DNA from: CAWKOH01 sp963851245
GTDB lineage: Bacteria; Actinomycetota; Acidimicrobiia; Acidimicrobiales; Palsa-688
NCBI GenBank assembly: GCA_963851245.1
Contig: CAWKOH010000005.1
Location: 1-64,000, forward strand
Length of the DNA: 64,000 bases
Direction: 5' to 3'
Positions 26,389 to 34,730 of the stretch are shown here, piece by piece. The notes under the pieces are model-generated. The model did no database searches. It saw nothing but the letters and a program-made list of their open reading frames with translations, and had not been told where the DNA came from. A program made the position numbers and the translations under genes. Position 1 is the stretch's first letter, and each line of letters opens with the position of its first letter.

Positions 26389-28863
26389 CTAGTCGCCGGG
26401 GTGCGATAGCTCACGCTCCAGCGCTGCGGCGCGGCTGCGGCCGGTACCGGAGCCGCACGGCCCGGTCTCCAGTTGGCGACCGAGACGGCGCTCTACTTCG
26501 AGCACCGCCCTTGTCGTTGCCACCAGTGTGTCGGCGTTGAGGCTCATCGAGTCAATGCCGATCTCCACCAGGTATTCGGCCATGTCGGGGTAATCCGAGG
26601 GGGCTTGACCACACAAGCCCGAGTGAATTCCGTTTCGGCGGCACCCCTCGACTGATAGGCGGATCATTTCCTTGACACCGTCATCGCGCTCGTCATAGTC
26701 GAAGGCAACCAGATCACTGTCCCGGTCGACGCCGAGTGTGAGCTGGGTGAGGTCGTTGGATCCTATGGAGAAGCCATCGAACAGCTGGGCGAACTGGTCG
26801 ATGAGGATCACGTTGTTCGGGATCTCACACATGGCATAGACCTGCAGTCCGTTTCGCCCTCGCTCGAGGCCCAGCTTCGCCATACGATCCAGGACTCGCG
26901 TGGCCTCCTCCACCCGGCGGACGAAGGGGAGCATCAGTATCACGTTGGTGAACCCCATCTGGTCCCGCACCCGCTTCATGGCTGCGCACTCGAGGGCAAA
27001 CCCCTCCTCGTAGGCGGGGTGTGCGTATCGTGAGGCACCGCGGAACCCGATCATCGGGTTGTCCTCGTGCGGCTCGAAGTCCCGGCCGCCGATCAGGCTG
27101 GCGTACTCGTTGGTCTTGAAGTCGGACATGCGCACCACCACTGGCTTGGGCCAGAAAGCGGCGGCGATGGTGGCGATTCCTTCCGACAGCCGTTCCACGA
27201 AGAACTGCTCGCCGCTCTCGTACCCCTGAAGCAGCTGCGTCAGCCGCTGACGGGCCTCAGGGTCCCTGACCCGGTCTGGGTGCAGCAGGGCGAGCGGGTG
27301 GGCTTTGATGGACTCGCTGATGATGAACTCCATGCGGGCCAGCCCGACGCCGTCGTTGGGCAGCGCGGCTGTCGTAAAGGCGAGTTCCGGGTTTCCGAGG
27401 TTCAGCATGATCCTGGTCGCCGGCCGGGATAGCTCATCGGCCTTGGTCACATCGACCCGGAACCCGACCACTCCTTCGTACACGCGCCCCGTCTCTCCCT
27501 CGGCGCAGGATACGGTGACGGCCTCGCCGTTCGGAACGAGGGTGGTCCCATTACCGGTTCCCACCACCGCCGGGATGCCCAGCTCGCGGGCCACGATAGC
27601 GGCATGGCACGTGCGCCCACCGCGGTTGGTCACTATGGCCGCAGCCGTCTTCATAACCGGCTCCCAGTCCGGCGTGGTGATATCCGACACCAGCACCTCG
27701 CCGGCCCTGAACTCGGCCAGCTGTGCCATGTTGTCGACCCGCCGGGCCTCTCCGGAAGCCACCCGCTCTCCGACGGCCCGGCCTTCGACCAGGACCTGGC
27801 CGCCCTGTTCGAGAACGTAATGTTCGAGCACGGTGCCACTGCGCTGAGAGACACTGGTCTCCGGCCTGGCCTGAACCAGATAGAGCTTGCCATCCAAACC
27901 GTCCTTGGCCCACTCCATGTCCATGGGACGGCTGTAGTGATGCTCGATGGCGATGGCGTAACCAGCCAGCTCTAGCAGTTCTGAATCGCTCAAGCAGAAT
28001 CGGCTCCGGTCCGCCTTGGGAGTCGGAATGTTGCGCGTCGTGTGCTTCGACTCGCCGCCGACGAAAACCATCTTGACTGCCTTGTCACCGAGATGTCGCC
28101 GTAGGACGGCCCGGTAACCGGACTGATAGGTCGGCTTGTGCACATAGAACTCGTCCGGGTCCACCGCCCCTTGGACCACGTTCTCTCCGAGACCGTAGGA
28201 ACCAGTGATGAAGACGACATCAGCGAATCCCGACTCGGTATCGACCGAAAACATGACGCCAGACGACGCCAGGTCCGAGCGGACCATCTTCATGATTCCT
28301 ATCGACAGCGCTGTCTTGAAGTGGTCGAACCCCTGGTCGACCCGATAATGGATGGCTCGATCGAGAAACAGGCTGGCGAAGCAACGTCGGCAGGCTTCGA
28401 GCAGATTGGCGTCGCCGCGGATGTTCAAGTAGCTCTCGTGCTGGCCAGCGAAGCTGGCGGTCGGGAGATCCTCGGAAGTGGCGGAGCTTCGCACGGCCAG
28501 ACTAACGTCCTCGCCGTACTGCTCCTGCAGAGCCCGGTAGCCGGCGATGATCTGGGCTGACAAGTCGTCGGGGAGCCGGGCTCCGTACACGATCTCACGG
28601 GCGCGCATGCCGCGGCGACTCAGGTCCCTGACATCATCCACATCGAGTCCGTCGAGAACGGCATGGAGGGGACCCCACGCGTCGGCACCTTCCATCATGT
28701 GACGGTACGCATCGGCGGTCACAGCAAAACCGTTCGTCACCCGGACCCCGCCAGCAGAGAGGTTTCGATACATCTCGCCGAGCGATGCGTTCTTGCCACC
28801 AACGAGCGGTACGTCATCGATGCCGATTTCTTCAAACTTCCGGATGTATGAGATCGGAGCCAT
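26389..28863 (-). CDS. ppsA: Phosphoenolpyruvate synthase
   Basis: 824 residues, full length. N-terminal ATP-grasp (GGKNASLGEMYRNL residues 22-35; VRSSATSEDLPTASFAGQH), phosphohistidine loop NRGGRTCHAAIVARELGIPAVV (His near 421, split here by key residues), and C-terminal PEP-binding barrel with FSIGSNDLTQLTLGVDRD and the catalytic Cys in SGLCGQAPSDYPD. It makes PEP from pyruvate and ATP in gluconeogenesis. Together with the PFOR operon and PPDK it links pyruvate and PEP pools. Box at 28899. Confidence 0.95.
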   Translation of the reverse strand: MAPISYIRKFEEIGIDDVPLVGGKNASLGEMYRNLSAGGVRVTNGFAVTADAYRHMMEGADAWGPLHAVLDGLDVDDVRDLSRRGMRAREIVYGARLPDDLSAQIIAGYRALQEQYGEDVSLAVRSSATSEDLPTASFAGQHESYLNIRGDANLLEACRRCFASLFLDRAIHYRVDQGFDHFKTALSIGIMKMVRSDLASSGVMFSVDTESGFADVVFITGSYGLGENVVQGAVDPDEFYVHKPTYQSGYRAVLRRHLGDKAVKMVFVGGESKHTTRNIPTPKADRSRFCLSDSELLELAGYAIAIEHHYSRPMDMEWAKDGLDGKLYLVQARPETSVSQRSGTVLEHYVLEQGGQVLVEGRAVGERVASGEARRVDNMAQLAEFRAGEVLVSDITTPDWEPVMKTAAAIVTNRGGRTCHAAIVARELGIPAVVGTGNGTTLVPNGEAVTVSCAEGETGRVYEGVVGFRVDVTKADELSRPATRIMLNLGNPELAFTTAALPNDGVGLARMEFIISESIKAHPLALLHPDRVRDPEARQRLTQLLQGYESGEQFFVERLSEGIATIAAAFWPKPVVVRMSDFKTNEYASLIGGRDFEPHEDNPMIGFRGASRYAHPAYEEGFALECAAMKRVRDQMGFTNVILMLPFVRRVEEATRVLDRMAKLGLERGRNGLQVYAMCEIPNNVILIDQFAQLFDGFSIGSNDLTQLTLGVDRDSDLVAFDYDERDDGVKEMIRLSVEGCRRNGIHSGLCGQAPSDYPDMAEYLVEIGIDSMSLNADTLVATTRAVLEVERRLGRQLETGPCGSGTGRSRAAALERELSHPGD

Positions 28864-28898
28864 ACCAGCAGAATCCTCCGCACTGGGTCACCGTGGTA

Positions 28899-28912
28899 GA
28901 GGCGAAAGCCCC
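28899..28912. promoter_or_regulatory. DosR-like box
   Basis: GAGGCGAAAGCCCC (reverse GGGGCTTTCGCCTC), 36 bp upstream of the PEP synthase start and 117 bp upstream of the divergent USP gene. Confidence 0.65.
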
Positions 28913-28967
28913 TCGCGATTCCTACTCGCTTGCCGCCTGTCCCGACGCCGTGCGGACGGAACTGGCG

Positions 28968-28990
28968 GATGGGAAAGTACTTGACCCATC
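28968..28990. repeat. Imperfect 23-bp palindrome upstream of a USP gene
   Basis: GATGGG...CCCATC arms around AAGTACTT, 39 bp upstream of the ATG at 29029. It does not follow the 5-4-5 box spacing, so it could be a second operator or chance. Confidence 0.35.
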
Positions 28991-29028
28991 ATCATGGGAC
29001 AGTGGTATCCGCAGAGAGGAGTGGTGCG

Positions 29029-29466
29029 ATGGTGCTCCCGCAGGAACGCCGAATCGTGGTCGGTGTCGACGGCTCGCAACCGTCGGTTCGGGCGCTGGCC
29101 TGGGCTGCTCAGCAAGCGCAGTTGACAGGGGCGATTCTCGAGGTGGTGACGACGTGGGAGTGGCCGACCAGCTACGGATGGGGGCTCGTCATCCCGGAAG
29201 GATGGAGTCCCACCGACGACGCCCAGAAAGTGCTCGACGCAGCCATCGGGCCGGTAGCCGAGGCTCACCCCGGGCTGGAGATCCGTCCCACGGTCATCGA
29301 GGGCCATCCTGCGCCGGTGCTGGTCAAGGAGTCCGAGGGAGCCGAGTTGCTCGTGGTGGGATCTCGCGGCCACGGGGAGTTCGCCGGGATGCTACTCGGA
29401 TCTGTCAGTGAGCACTGCGTCACGAACGCCCACTGCCCCGTACTTGTCCTACGGGACGGCCGGTAA
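29029..29466 (+). CDS. Universal stress protein, single UspA domain
   Basis: 145 residues; IVVGVDGSQPSVRALAW at 9-25 and VVGSRGHGEFAGMLLGSVS near the end, a complete ATP-binding USP signature. ATG at 29029 has GAGGAG about 8 nt upstream. Divergent from PEP synthase. Confidence 0.93.
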   Translation: MVLPQERRIVVGVDGSQPSVRALAWAAQQAQLTGAILEVVTTWEWPTSYGWGLVIPEGWSPTDDAQKVLDAAIGPVAEAHPGLEIRPTVIEGHPAPVLVKESEGAELLVVGSRGHGEFAGMLLGSVSEHCVTNAHCPVLVLRDGR

Positions 29467-29542
29467 CCGTTTCAGTGTCCACCCCGCAAGGGCCTTCTCG
29501 CATCCGCAGGCGCCGAGGTGGAACTTCATGCCGGGAGCATCA

Positions 29543-29556
29543 GGGTCTTTCGGCCC
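29543..29556. promoter_or_regulatory. DosR-like box
   Basis: GGGTCTTTCGGCCC, a near-perfect site between the USP stop and a small gene starting at 29678. Confidence 0.72.
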
Positions 29557-29610
29557 TATTGCTAGGCGGTGCCCCCTTCTAGTCTCGTCACAGTCACAAC
29601 ACAACCGCCT

Positions 29611-29643
29611 CACCGGCTCCACCGGGACAGCGTGGAGCCGGTG
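29611..29643. terminator. Perfect 12-bp hairpin upstream of a small gene
   Basis: CACCGGCTCCAC and GTGGAGCCGGTG flank a 9-nt loop. It sits between the box at 29543 and the TTG at 29678, so it may be a leader hairpin/attenuator, or the terminator of the USP gene. No T-run follows. Confidence 0.45.
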
Positions 29644-29677
29644 GGTCGGGTTTTACGGTCCATGGAGGGGATTCGTC

Positions 29678-29929
29678 TTGTCCAGCGGTGCAGGTACCCG
29701 AACCGATTGTTCCTTCCCGGACTCAGCAGCGCCGACGACCTCAGACGATCTGGTTGCTCGCCTTCGAGAGCTCAGCGTGGCGGTCGATACTCTCTGGAAA
29801 GACGCTTTGAACAAGCCCGGTGAGGGCCAGGTTCTCGAAATCGGGGAAGCGAGTCAGGGACTTCATCGCGCCATGGTCGCCCTGGATAGCCTCCTCGCAG
29901 ACGTACCGCCATCCCAACGCGGTCGTTAA
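29678..29929 (+). CDS. Possible small protein, 83 residues
   Basis: TTG at 29678 follows GGAGGGG at 7 nt. Sequence begins LSSGAGTRTDCSFPDSAAPT and continues as an amphipathic helix (DDLVARLRELSVAVDTLWKD, then GLHRAMVALDSLLADV). No family recognised. Support comes from the SD, helical composition and the upstream box. An alternative frame from ATG 29662 gives only 53 residues of arginine-rich sequence and looks like a shadow. Confidence 0.5.
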   Translation: MSSGAGTRTDCSFPDSAAPTTSDDLVARLRELSVAVDTLWKDALNKPGEGQVLEIGEASQGLHRAMVALDSLLADVPPSQRGR

Positions 29930-30132
29930 TTACACAGGCCCCATTGGCCCAGTCCTCATCTGGGCTGAATGACAAGACGCCCGCCTCGCCATCGAGGACA
30001 AGGTCGGGCTGCCTCTCCTTATTCCTCCGCACCTACCTGTGCCAATGAAACCGCTCCGTCGGAAGACTCTTTTGCACTACCAGACCTAATACTCCCGACT
30101 CGGACCTCTTCCCCAGGAAACGGCCGAACATT

Positions 30133-30945
30133 TCAAGAATTACTGCGGTGATACAAGCGCAGAGCGAGACAGAAGAAGACTGCGAATATCGCTACAGACC
30201 ACGCGATCGTCTGCCAGACCCAGTGGGCTGCGGGCCCCCCGTCGAGCAGAGCTCGAACACTTGTCACGACCAAGCTCAGGGGCTGATTGCGGGCGAACGG
30301 CTGGAGCCAACCGGGCATGGTGGCCAGGGGGACAATGGCGTTGCTGGCGAACATCAGGATGAAAAAGGGCAGAATGCCGGCTACCTGGGCAGTTTCGGGA
30401 TCCTTGGTGGCGAGCCCGATGGTGGCGTATACCCACGAAAAGGAGTACCCGAACATCAGGATCACTGCTATGCCGGCCACGATGGCTGGTAGGGAGTTAT
30501 GGAAGCGAAAGCCGACTGCCACTCCCAAGGCGATCATGACTACCAGCGACAACGCACTCCGGGCCAAATCCGCAAGAGTACGGCCGGCAAGCACGGCGGG
30601 GCGAGCCATCGGCAAGCTTCGGAAGCGATCGATTATCCCGCTTTGGAGGTCCTGAGCCAGTCCGATGGACGTGGTCATGCCGCCGATCAGAACGGCCTCT
30701 ACGAATATGGCCGGTACGACGTAGTCGACGTAGCTTCCGCCCGGGATCCGGATGGCACCACCAAGGACGTAGCGGAACAGCAACAGGAGCAACGCTGGCT
30801 GCAGGGTCCCGATGAGCAGAAGTCTGGGTGTGCGCCAGATACGGAGGAGGTTGCGCTTGGCGACGCCAGCGGTGTCGCGAATACCGAACGCGAGGGTCCT
30901 GCCGGTCGCCTTCGCTCCATCTCGGTCGATGAGGACGCTGGTCAT
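30133..30945 (-). CDS. ABC-2 type exporter permease (DrrB-like)
   Basis: 270 residues with six predicted membrane segments (about 42-62, 75-97, 125-147, 155-178, 186-206, 240-260). The ABC-2 hallmark region appears as DLQSGIIDRFRSLPMARPAVL (residues about 98-118). Partner of the DrrA-like ATPase just upstream, whose last codon overlaps this start (4 bp). Likely exports a drug or lipid. No box was found directly upstream of this operon except a weak one at 32361. Confidence 0.9.
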   Translation of the reverse strand: MTSVLIDRDGAKATGRTLAFGIRDTAGVAKRNLLRIWRTPRLLLIGTLQPALLLLLFRYVLGGAIRIPGGSYVDYVVPAIFVEAVLIGGMTTSIGLAQDLQSGIIDRFRSLPMARPAVLAGRTLADLARSALSLVVMIALGVAVGFRFHNSLPAIVAGIAVILMFGYSFSWVYATIGLATKDPETAQVAGILPFFILMFASNAIVPLATMPGWLQPFARNQPLSLVVTSVRALLDGGPAAHWVWQTIAWSVAIFAVFFCLALRLYHRSNS

Positions 30946-31949
30946 ACCGCCACCGCCTCCCTGTCTGCCTCTGTCCCATCGGACGCTTGTCCGGTCGATC
31001 CCGTCAGGGTTAGAAAGACGTCGTCGAGGGACGGGCGCCGGATGCCCAGGTCATCGAGCGGGATCGCCGCATCCTCGAGCAGCCGTCCGGCTGCGATCAG
31101 AACCACCGTCCCTCCTTGCGTCGGCAGGCTCACGAGGAGGCGGTCGGCGTCGATGCGGGGCTTCCCGTGATCCAGCCTGGCTACGAGGGCGGCGGCTCGG
31201 CTCAGGTCCTCGGATCGGCTGACCCGCACCTCCAGGGTGCTCCCTCCCACCTGGTCCTTCAGCTCGTCGGCGGTTCCTCGGGCGATGACCCGTCCGTGAT
31301 CGAGCACAACTATGCGGTGAGCGAGTCGCTCCGCTTCCTCCATGTATTGGGTGGTGAGCAGGACCGTTGTCCCGGCCGCGACCAGCTCCTCGACGAATTG
31401 CCACAGATCGTTCCGGGTTCGCGGATCGAGCCCGGTGGTGGGCTCGTCGAGGAACAGCACGGGCGGTCGAGCTATGAGGCTGGCGCCAATATCCAGCCGT
31501 CGCCGCATCCCGCCGGAGTAGGTCTTCACCATCCGATTGGCGGCACTGGTGAGGCCGAAGCGATCCAGGATGTCCTGCGCCCGGTCCCGACGTTCCCGCT
31601 TGGAGAGGTGGTACCACAAGCCGACCAGCTCCAGGTTCTCCCGCCCGGTGAGAAGCTCGTCGACGGCTGCGAACTGACCCGCCAAGCCGATCTTCGCCCG
31701 CAACCGGGATGCTTCGCCGACCACGTCGTATCCTGCGACCCGGGCCCGGCCGGAGTCAGGTTCTATAAGAGTTGCAAGCATCCGAACCATCGTCGTCTTT
31801 CCGGATCCGTTGGGGCCGAGGAGGCCCAGGACCGTGCCTGCTTCTGCAGCCAGGTCGACTCCAGCCAGCGCCTGGGTCTGACCGAACCGTTTGGCCACCC
31901 CTTCGGCCTCGATGACCGGATCGGGCCGGATCCAACTATGCGCTGGCAT
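30942..31949 (-). CDS. ABC exporter ATPase (DrrA-like)
   Basis: 335 residues. Walker A GPNGSGKTTMV (about 47-57), Q-loop in GLAGQFAAVDELLTGRENL, signature YSGGMRRRLDIG, Walker B VLFLDEPTTGLDP, and a C-terminal extension (about 230-335) seen in daunorubicin-resistance ATPases. ATG at 31949 lies within the end of the upstream gene (14-bp overlap). Confidence 0.92.
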   Translation of the reverse strand: MPAHSWIRPDPVIEAEGVAKRFGQTQALAGVDLAAEAGTVLGLLGPNGSGKTTMVRMLATLIEPDSGRARVAGYDVVGEASRLRAKIGLAGQFAAVDELLTGRENLELVGLWYHLSKRERRDRAQDILDRFGLTSAANRMVKTYSGGMRRRLDIGASLIARPPVLFLDEPTTGLDPRTRNDLWQFVEELVAAGTTVLLTTQYMEEAERLAHRIVVLDHGRVIARGTADELKDQVGGSTLEVRVSRSEDLSRAAALVARLDHGKPRIDADRLLVSLPTQGGTVVLIAAGRLLEDAAIPLDDLGIRRPSLDDVFLTLTGSTGQASDGTEADREAVAV

Positions 31950-32343
31950 GGGCCCGGCCGGATCCGGCGACAGCCGTCTCGATCTGCTCGCAGGTCGCAT
32001 AGATTTCGACTGCGCTGATGGAGTCGCGCCCGGCAACGCCGGACAGAGCCACTTCTGCCGGTTTGGCCGCTGCGGGGTCGATCTGGCAAGCCAACGACCA
32101 GATGTCGATGAGGCGATCGATGACCGGGCCGGCTTGTAGAACGTGGCTGTCGATGGAGTTTCGCAATTCGTCGACGGCGCGGTGGAGGGCCAAGCACGGG
32201 TCGCTCCCCGGCGGAGGTTGCGCCACTTGACGCACGATCTCACCGCTGGTGTCGTGCAGGGAGCCTGAGCCCGGACTGTTGCCGTAGGTGTCCCGGAAGT
32301 GCCTCTTCTTCCGTGGGAACCACATGGGCCAAGCATGTGACAC
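31936..32343 (-). CDS. Unknown protein, 135 residues
   Basis: GTG 32343 has GAGG 5 nt upstream; ATG 32325 is an in-frame alternative without an SD. The first 30 residues are basic (FPRKKRHFRDTYG), the rest helical with CQIDPAAAKPAEVALSG near 85-101. No family recognised. It opens the operon with the DrrAB-like exporter and overlaps the ATPase gene, so it may modify or regulate the exporter. Confidence 0.6.
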   Translation of the reverse strand: MSHAWPMWFPRKKRHFRDTYGNSPGSGSLHDTSGEIVRQVAQPPPGSDPCLALHRAVDELRNSIDSHVLQAGPVIDRLIDIWSLACQIDPAAAKPAEVALSGVAGRDSISAVEIYATCEQIETAVAGSGRAHASA

Positions 32344-32360
32344 TCCGGCCTCGTCGACTA

Positions 32361-32374
32361 GAGCCTAAAGCCAT
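32361..32374. promoter_or_regulatory. Possible degenerate DosR-like box
   Basis: GAGCCTAAAGCCAT, 18 bp upstream of the GTG at 32343. Second half-site is poor; listed as a weak candidate. Confidence 0.28.
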
Positions 32375-32404
32375 ATCCAGGATCGTCATCCGGACCGGAC
32401 GAGA

Positions 32405-32797
32405 TCACGATGGTCCGGTTAACGCCATCAGCAGATCGCGCCCTGACACCATGCCAACCGGGCGGCCGTCCTGCAATACCGGCACATGAAGCACGCCGGC
32501 CTGGGCCAGTCGCTCCGCCGTGAACCGAACGGAGTCGGCGACATCGGCGCACATGGGCTCTTCGGACATGACTTCCCCGGCAGAGACGCTGTCGGGGTCT
32601 TCACCGTTGGCGAGAGCCACGACAACGTCCCTTTGCGTCACGATTCCGATTACGCGTCCGGCCTCTGTGATAACAACCGAACCCACCTCTTCTCCGTACA
32701 TGATCTCGGCGACCTCCCGAAGGGTGGCGCCTGGGTCAGCGGATACCACGTCTCGATGCATCAGGCGCTCTAGCAGGTCATCTGGTCCGCTAGGCAT
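32405..32797 (-). CDS. CBS-domain pair protein
   Basis: 130 residues, two CBS motifs: LMHRDVVSADPGATLREVAEIM with GRVIGIVTQRDVV, then VMSEEPMCADVADSVRFTAERL with GRPVGMVSGRDLL. This is the size and layout of the dormancy protein Hrp1 (Rv2626c), though the Cys/His zinc site of Hrp1 is not evident. CBS pairs bind adenosine ligands. ATG 32797 has AAGGAG at 7 nt; GTG 32800 is just upstream. Box at 32865. Confidence 0.9.
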   Translation of the reverse strand: MPSGPDDLLERLMHRDVVSADPGATLREVAEIMYGEEVGSVVITEAGRVIGIVTQRDVVVALANGEDPDSVSAGEVMSEEPMCADVADSVRFTAERLAQAGVLHVPVLQDGRPVGMVSGRDLLMALTGPS

Positions 32798-32864
32798 CAC
32801 TGGTCTCCTTCCAAGAGGTGAGGCTTTTGCTTCAAGGCTGCACGGCCCCGGCCAGGATCGCTAG

Positions 32865-32878
32865 GGGCCGAAGGTCAC
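32865..32878. promoter_or_regulatory. DosR-like box
   Basis: GGGCCGAAGGTCAC (reverse GTGACCTTCGGCCC), 68 bp upstream of the CBS gene start on the minus strand. Confidence 0.7.
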
Positions 32879-32977
32879 ATCCTAAGTGGAGGAACCGGGT
32901 CGGGCCGATGCCTTTAGAACACCCTCGAGGGACCCGGAAGATCACACTCTGTGTCTGCGTGCATGCGCTCCGAACCG

Positions 32978-32991
32978 GTGACTTTCGACCC
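32978..32991. promoter_or_regulatory. DosR-like box
   Basis: GTGACTTTCGACCC, 37 bp upstream of the avidin-like gene at 33028. Confidence 0.7.
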
Positions 32992-33027
32992 TGGCCTAGC
33001 TCCCACAAGCAGACTCTCATAGATTCT

Positions 33028-33405
33028 ATGACGTACACACGAACTCGAGAGGTCGTCTCTCCAGATGTTGTCCGGGGGGCTTGGTCCAATCAGCTTGGCT
33101 CACGCCTGTTTCTCGAAGTAGACGAATCGGGGACCCTCACCGGCCAATATCGTAGTGGCACCGGACCACTTGCCGGCAGGGCCTACCCGTTGCACGGTTC
33201 CTGTGATCCCCGGCCCACGGCCTTGCCCATGGCGCTCGGCTTCGTTGTCGACTGGCGAGAAGTTCACGGCGCCACCGCATGGGTCGGCCACTACTTCCCG
33301 GCGGAGGAAGTGATCCGTGCCACCTGGATCATGGCGATGGAGACTGATGCCCAGGACGACTGGAAGTCGACCGTCATCGGACACGATGTGTTCCACAGAG
33401 ACTGA
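33028..33405 (+). CDS. Avidin/streptavidin-family protein
   Basis: 125 residues. Family features appear in order: GAWSNQLGSRLFLEVDESG (compare streptavidin GTWYNQLGS), GTLTGQYRSGTG, ALGFVVDWRE, HGATAWVGHYF (compare TTWSGQY), ATWIMAME and the C-terminal DDWKSTVIGHDVFHRD (compare NAWKSTLVGHDTF). The Trp residues lining the biotin site (SNQ strand, W in AWVG, W in ATWIM, WKST) and the Asp of GHD are present, so biotin binding is likely. No signal peptide is seen, so it should be cytoplasmic, unlike secreted streptavidin. ATG 33028; box at 32978. Confidence 0.88.
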   Translation: MTYTRTREVVSPDVVRGAWSNQLGSRLFLEVDESGTLTGQYRSGTGPLAGRAYPLHGSCDPRPTALPMALGFVVDWREVHGATAWVGHYFPAEEVIRATWIMAMETDAQDDWKSTVIGHDVFHRD

Positions 33406-33438
33406 TCGATCCATTGATAAACGGAAGGAAGCTGCGTG

Positions 33439-33591
33439 ATGAAGTGCCCGAACTGCCTGGCCGATGATCCGACCCCACCGCCTTCGGATAATGGCACCAC
33501 GACTTGCCCAAAGTGTGGTCATCGCTTCCCGGTCGACGAGGAACCGTTCGAAGGGGAACCGCTCGGGTCTGAAGCGCTGAGCCGGGCCTGA
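33439..33591 (+). CDS. Small zinc-ribbon protein, 50 residues
   Basis: MKCPNCLADDPTPPPSDNGT then TTCPKCGHRFPVDEEP: two CxxC pairs (residues 3/6 and 23/26) form a rubredoxin-like zinc ribbon, with an acidic tail. Starts ATG 33439 (GGAAGGAAG upstream), 34 bp after the avidin-like gene, so likely co-transcribed. Too short to name. Confidence 0.7.
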   Translation: MKCPNCLADDPTPPPSDNGTTTCPKCGHRFPVDEEPFEGEPLGSEALSRA

Positions 33592-33787
33592 GCTCAGCTC
33601 GTTCGACTGGCCTGCCCGGGTAGACCGATAGGGCTTCCTTCAACAGGTCAGGCGTTCGTTTCTCTGCGCTCCCATTACTTCTCCCGCAACACACTGCGCT
33701 TCGCTGACCAACCCGACCGGGCAGGCGGGCCCTGGGAAGGCAGAAGGCTGGACGGGAAGGTTGTCCGGGAAGGCTGGAAGAGCTGGT

Positions 33788-34546
33788 TCAGGGCCAGTCG
33801 GTCGGGCGAAGGTCCCTGGACCTCGGGTTCGGCCCCCGTACCGAAAGCCGGTTCACGACCTCAATAACTCCCGGGACCTGACGGACAGTCGCAGCCAGAA
33901 CGCTTGCATCACTCGGCCGGCGAACTGAACCGCTGAGAATTACCACCCCGTCGCGGACGGTGAACTCCGCTGAGTGTTCGTCGGGCACCCACAAGGGATC
34001 GGCCAGCAGCTGCTCGATTCGGTCCCGAATCTCGCTGTCGGGACGATCGAAGAGCCGTAGCAGATCATGCCTCGAGACCACACCGACCAATCGATCGTCG
34101 TCGACCACTGGCAATGTACGGACGCCCATTCGCAGCATCCTTCTGGTCACGATGGCAACCGGCTCCTCGGGCCGGCAGGTAATGAAGTCCGAAGTCATGA
34201 TCTCGCCCGCTGTCAAGCCGTCGGCGCGTGCCGACCAGTGATGGCGGTGCTCGGCCAGCCCGTCGACGAAGTCAGCCAGGTGGTGGCTTCGCGCCGTCGG
34301 ATAACCCCCGCGGCAGATCAGGTCGGACTCGCTGACCACACCTATCAGGATGTCGCCGACGTCGACTACCGGAACGCAACGAATGTCTCGATCGAGAAGG
34401 ACGTGAGCAATGTCCTTGACGGTTGCAGTTGGCTCCACCGTGATGGGATCTCGCGTCATGACGTCTCGAACCAGGACCGGCAGGATATGGGCCGGCTGCA
34501 CCGTCGGCGCCAATTCGATCACCGGGGATACGCGCTCATCTTCCAT
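33788..34546 (-). CDS. CBS pair protein with BON domain
   Basis: 252 residues. Two CBS motifs (VRDVMTRDPITVEPTATVKD, GDILIGVVSESDL; GEIMTSDFITCRPEEPVAIV, DDRLVGVVSRHDLL) followed by a BON domain at about 170-240 (IRDRIEQLLADPLWV, DGVVILSGSVRRPSDASVLA, VPGVIEVVNRL). Typical of actinobacterial CBS-BON proteins; BON may bind membranes or lipids. ATG 34546 is preferred for its GGAGGAC SD; an ATG at 34609 is upstream in frame. Two boxes precede it. Confidence 0.85.
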   Translation of the reverse strand: MEDERVSPVIELAPTVQPAHILPVLVRDVMTRDPITVEPTATVKDIAHVLLDRDIRCVPVVDVGDILIGVVSESDLICRGGYPTARSHHLADFVDGLAEHRHHWSARADGLTAGEIMTSDFITCRPEEPVAIVTRRMLRMGVRTLPVVDDDRLVGVVSRHDLLRLFDRPDSEIRDRIEQLLADPLWVPDEHSAEFTVRDGVVILSGSVRRPSDASVLAATVRQVPGVIEVVNRLSVRGPNPRSRDLRPTDWP

Positions 34547-34629
34547 GACCACCACGTCCTCCGTTCTCACTCTGTGCCAAACTCGCAGAGTCTCCTTCAA
34601 TACTTTCATGTTGTTTCTGCCTGCCGATA

Positions 34630-34643
34630 GGGCCGAACGGCTC
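34630..34643. promoter_or_regulatory. DosR-like box
   Basis: GGGCCGAACGGCTC, first of a pair in the divergent region between the CBS-BON gene and GAPDH. Confidence 0.65.
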
Positions 34644-34655
34644 CTCCGTCCGCTC

Positions 34656-34669
34656 GGGACTTTCGGCCC
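34656..34669. promoter_or_regulatory. DosR-like box, consensus sequence
   Basis: GGGACTTTCGGCCC, the consensus itself. It is 62 bp upstream of GAPDH (34731) and 26 bp centre to centre from the box at 34630. Confidence 0.8.
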
Positions 34670-34730
34670 TGTCGGCCGTCCGCACCCTTGGGCAGCCTGA
34701 GAGAAGGTTCTTCGTTAATGGAGGTAGATC

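Noticed and set aside
33610..33726. 10-bp inverted repeat GCCTGCCCGG / CCGGGCAGGC around a 97-bp spacer
   Set aside because: GC-rich short arms are common in this DNA; no other structure supports a mobile element.
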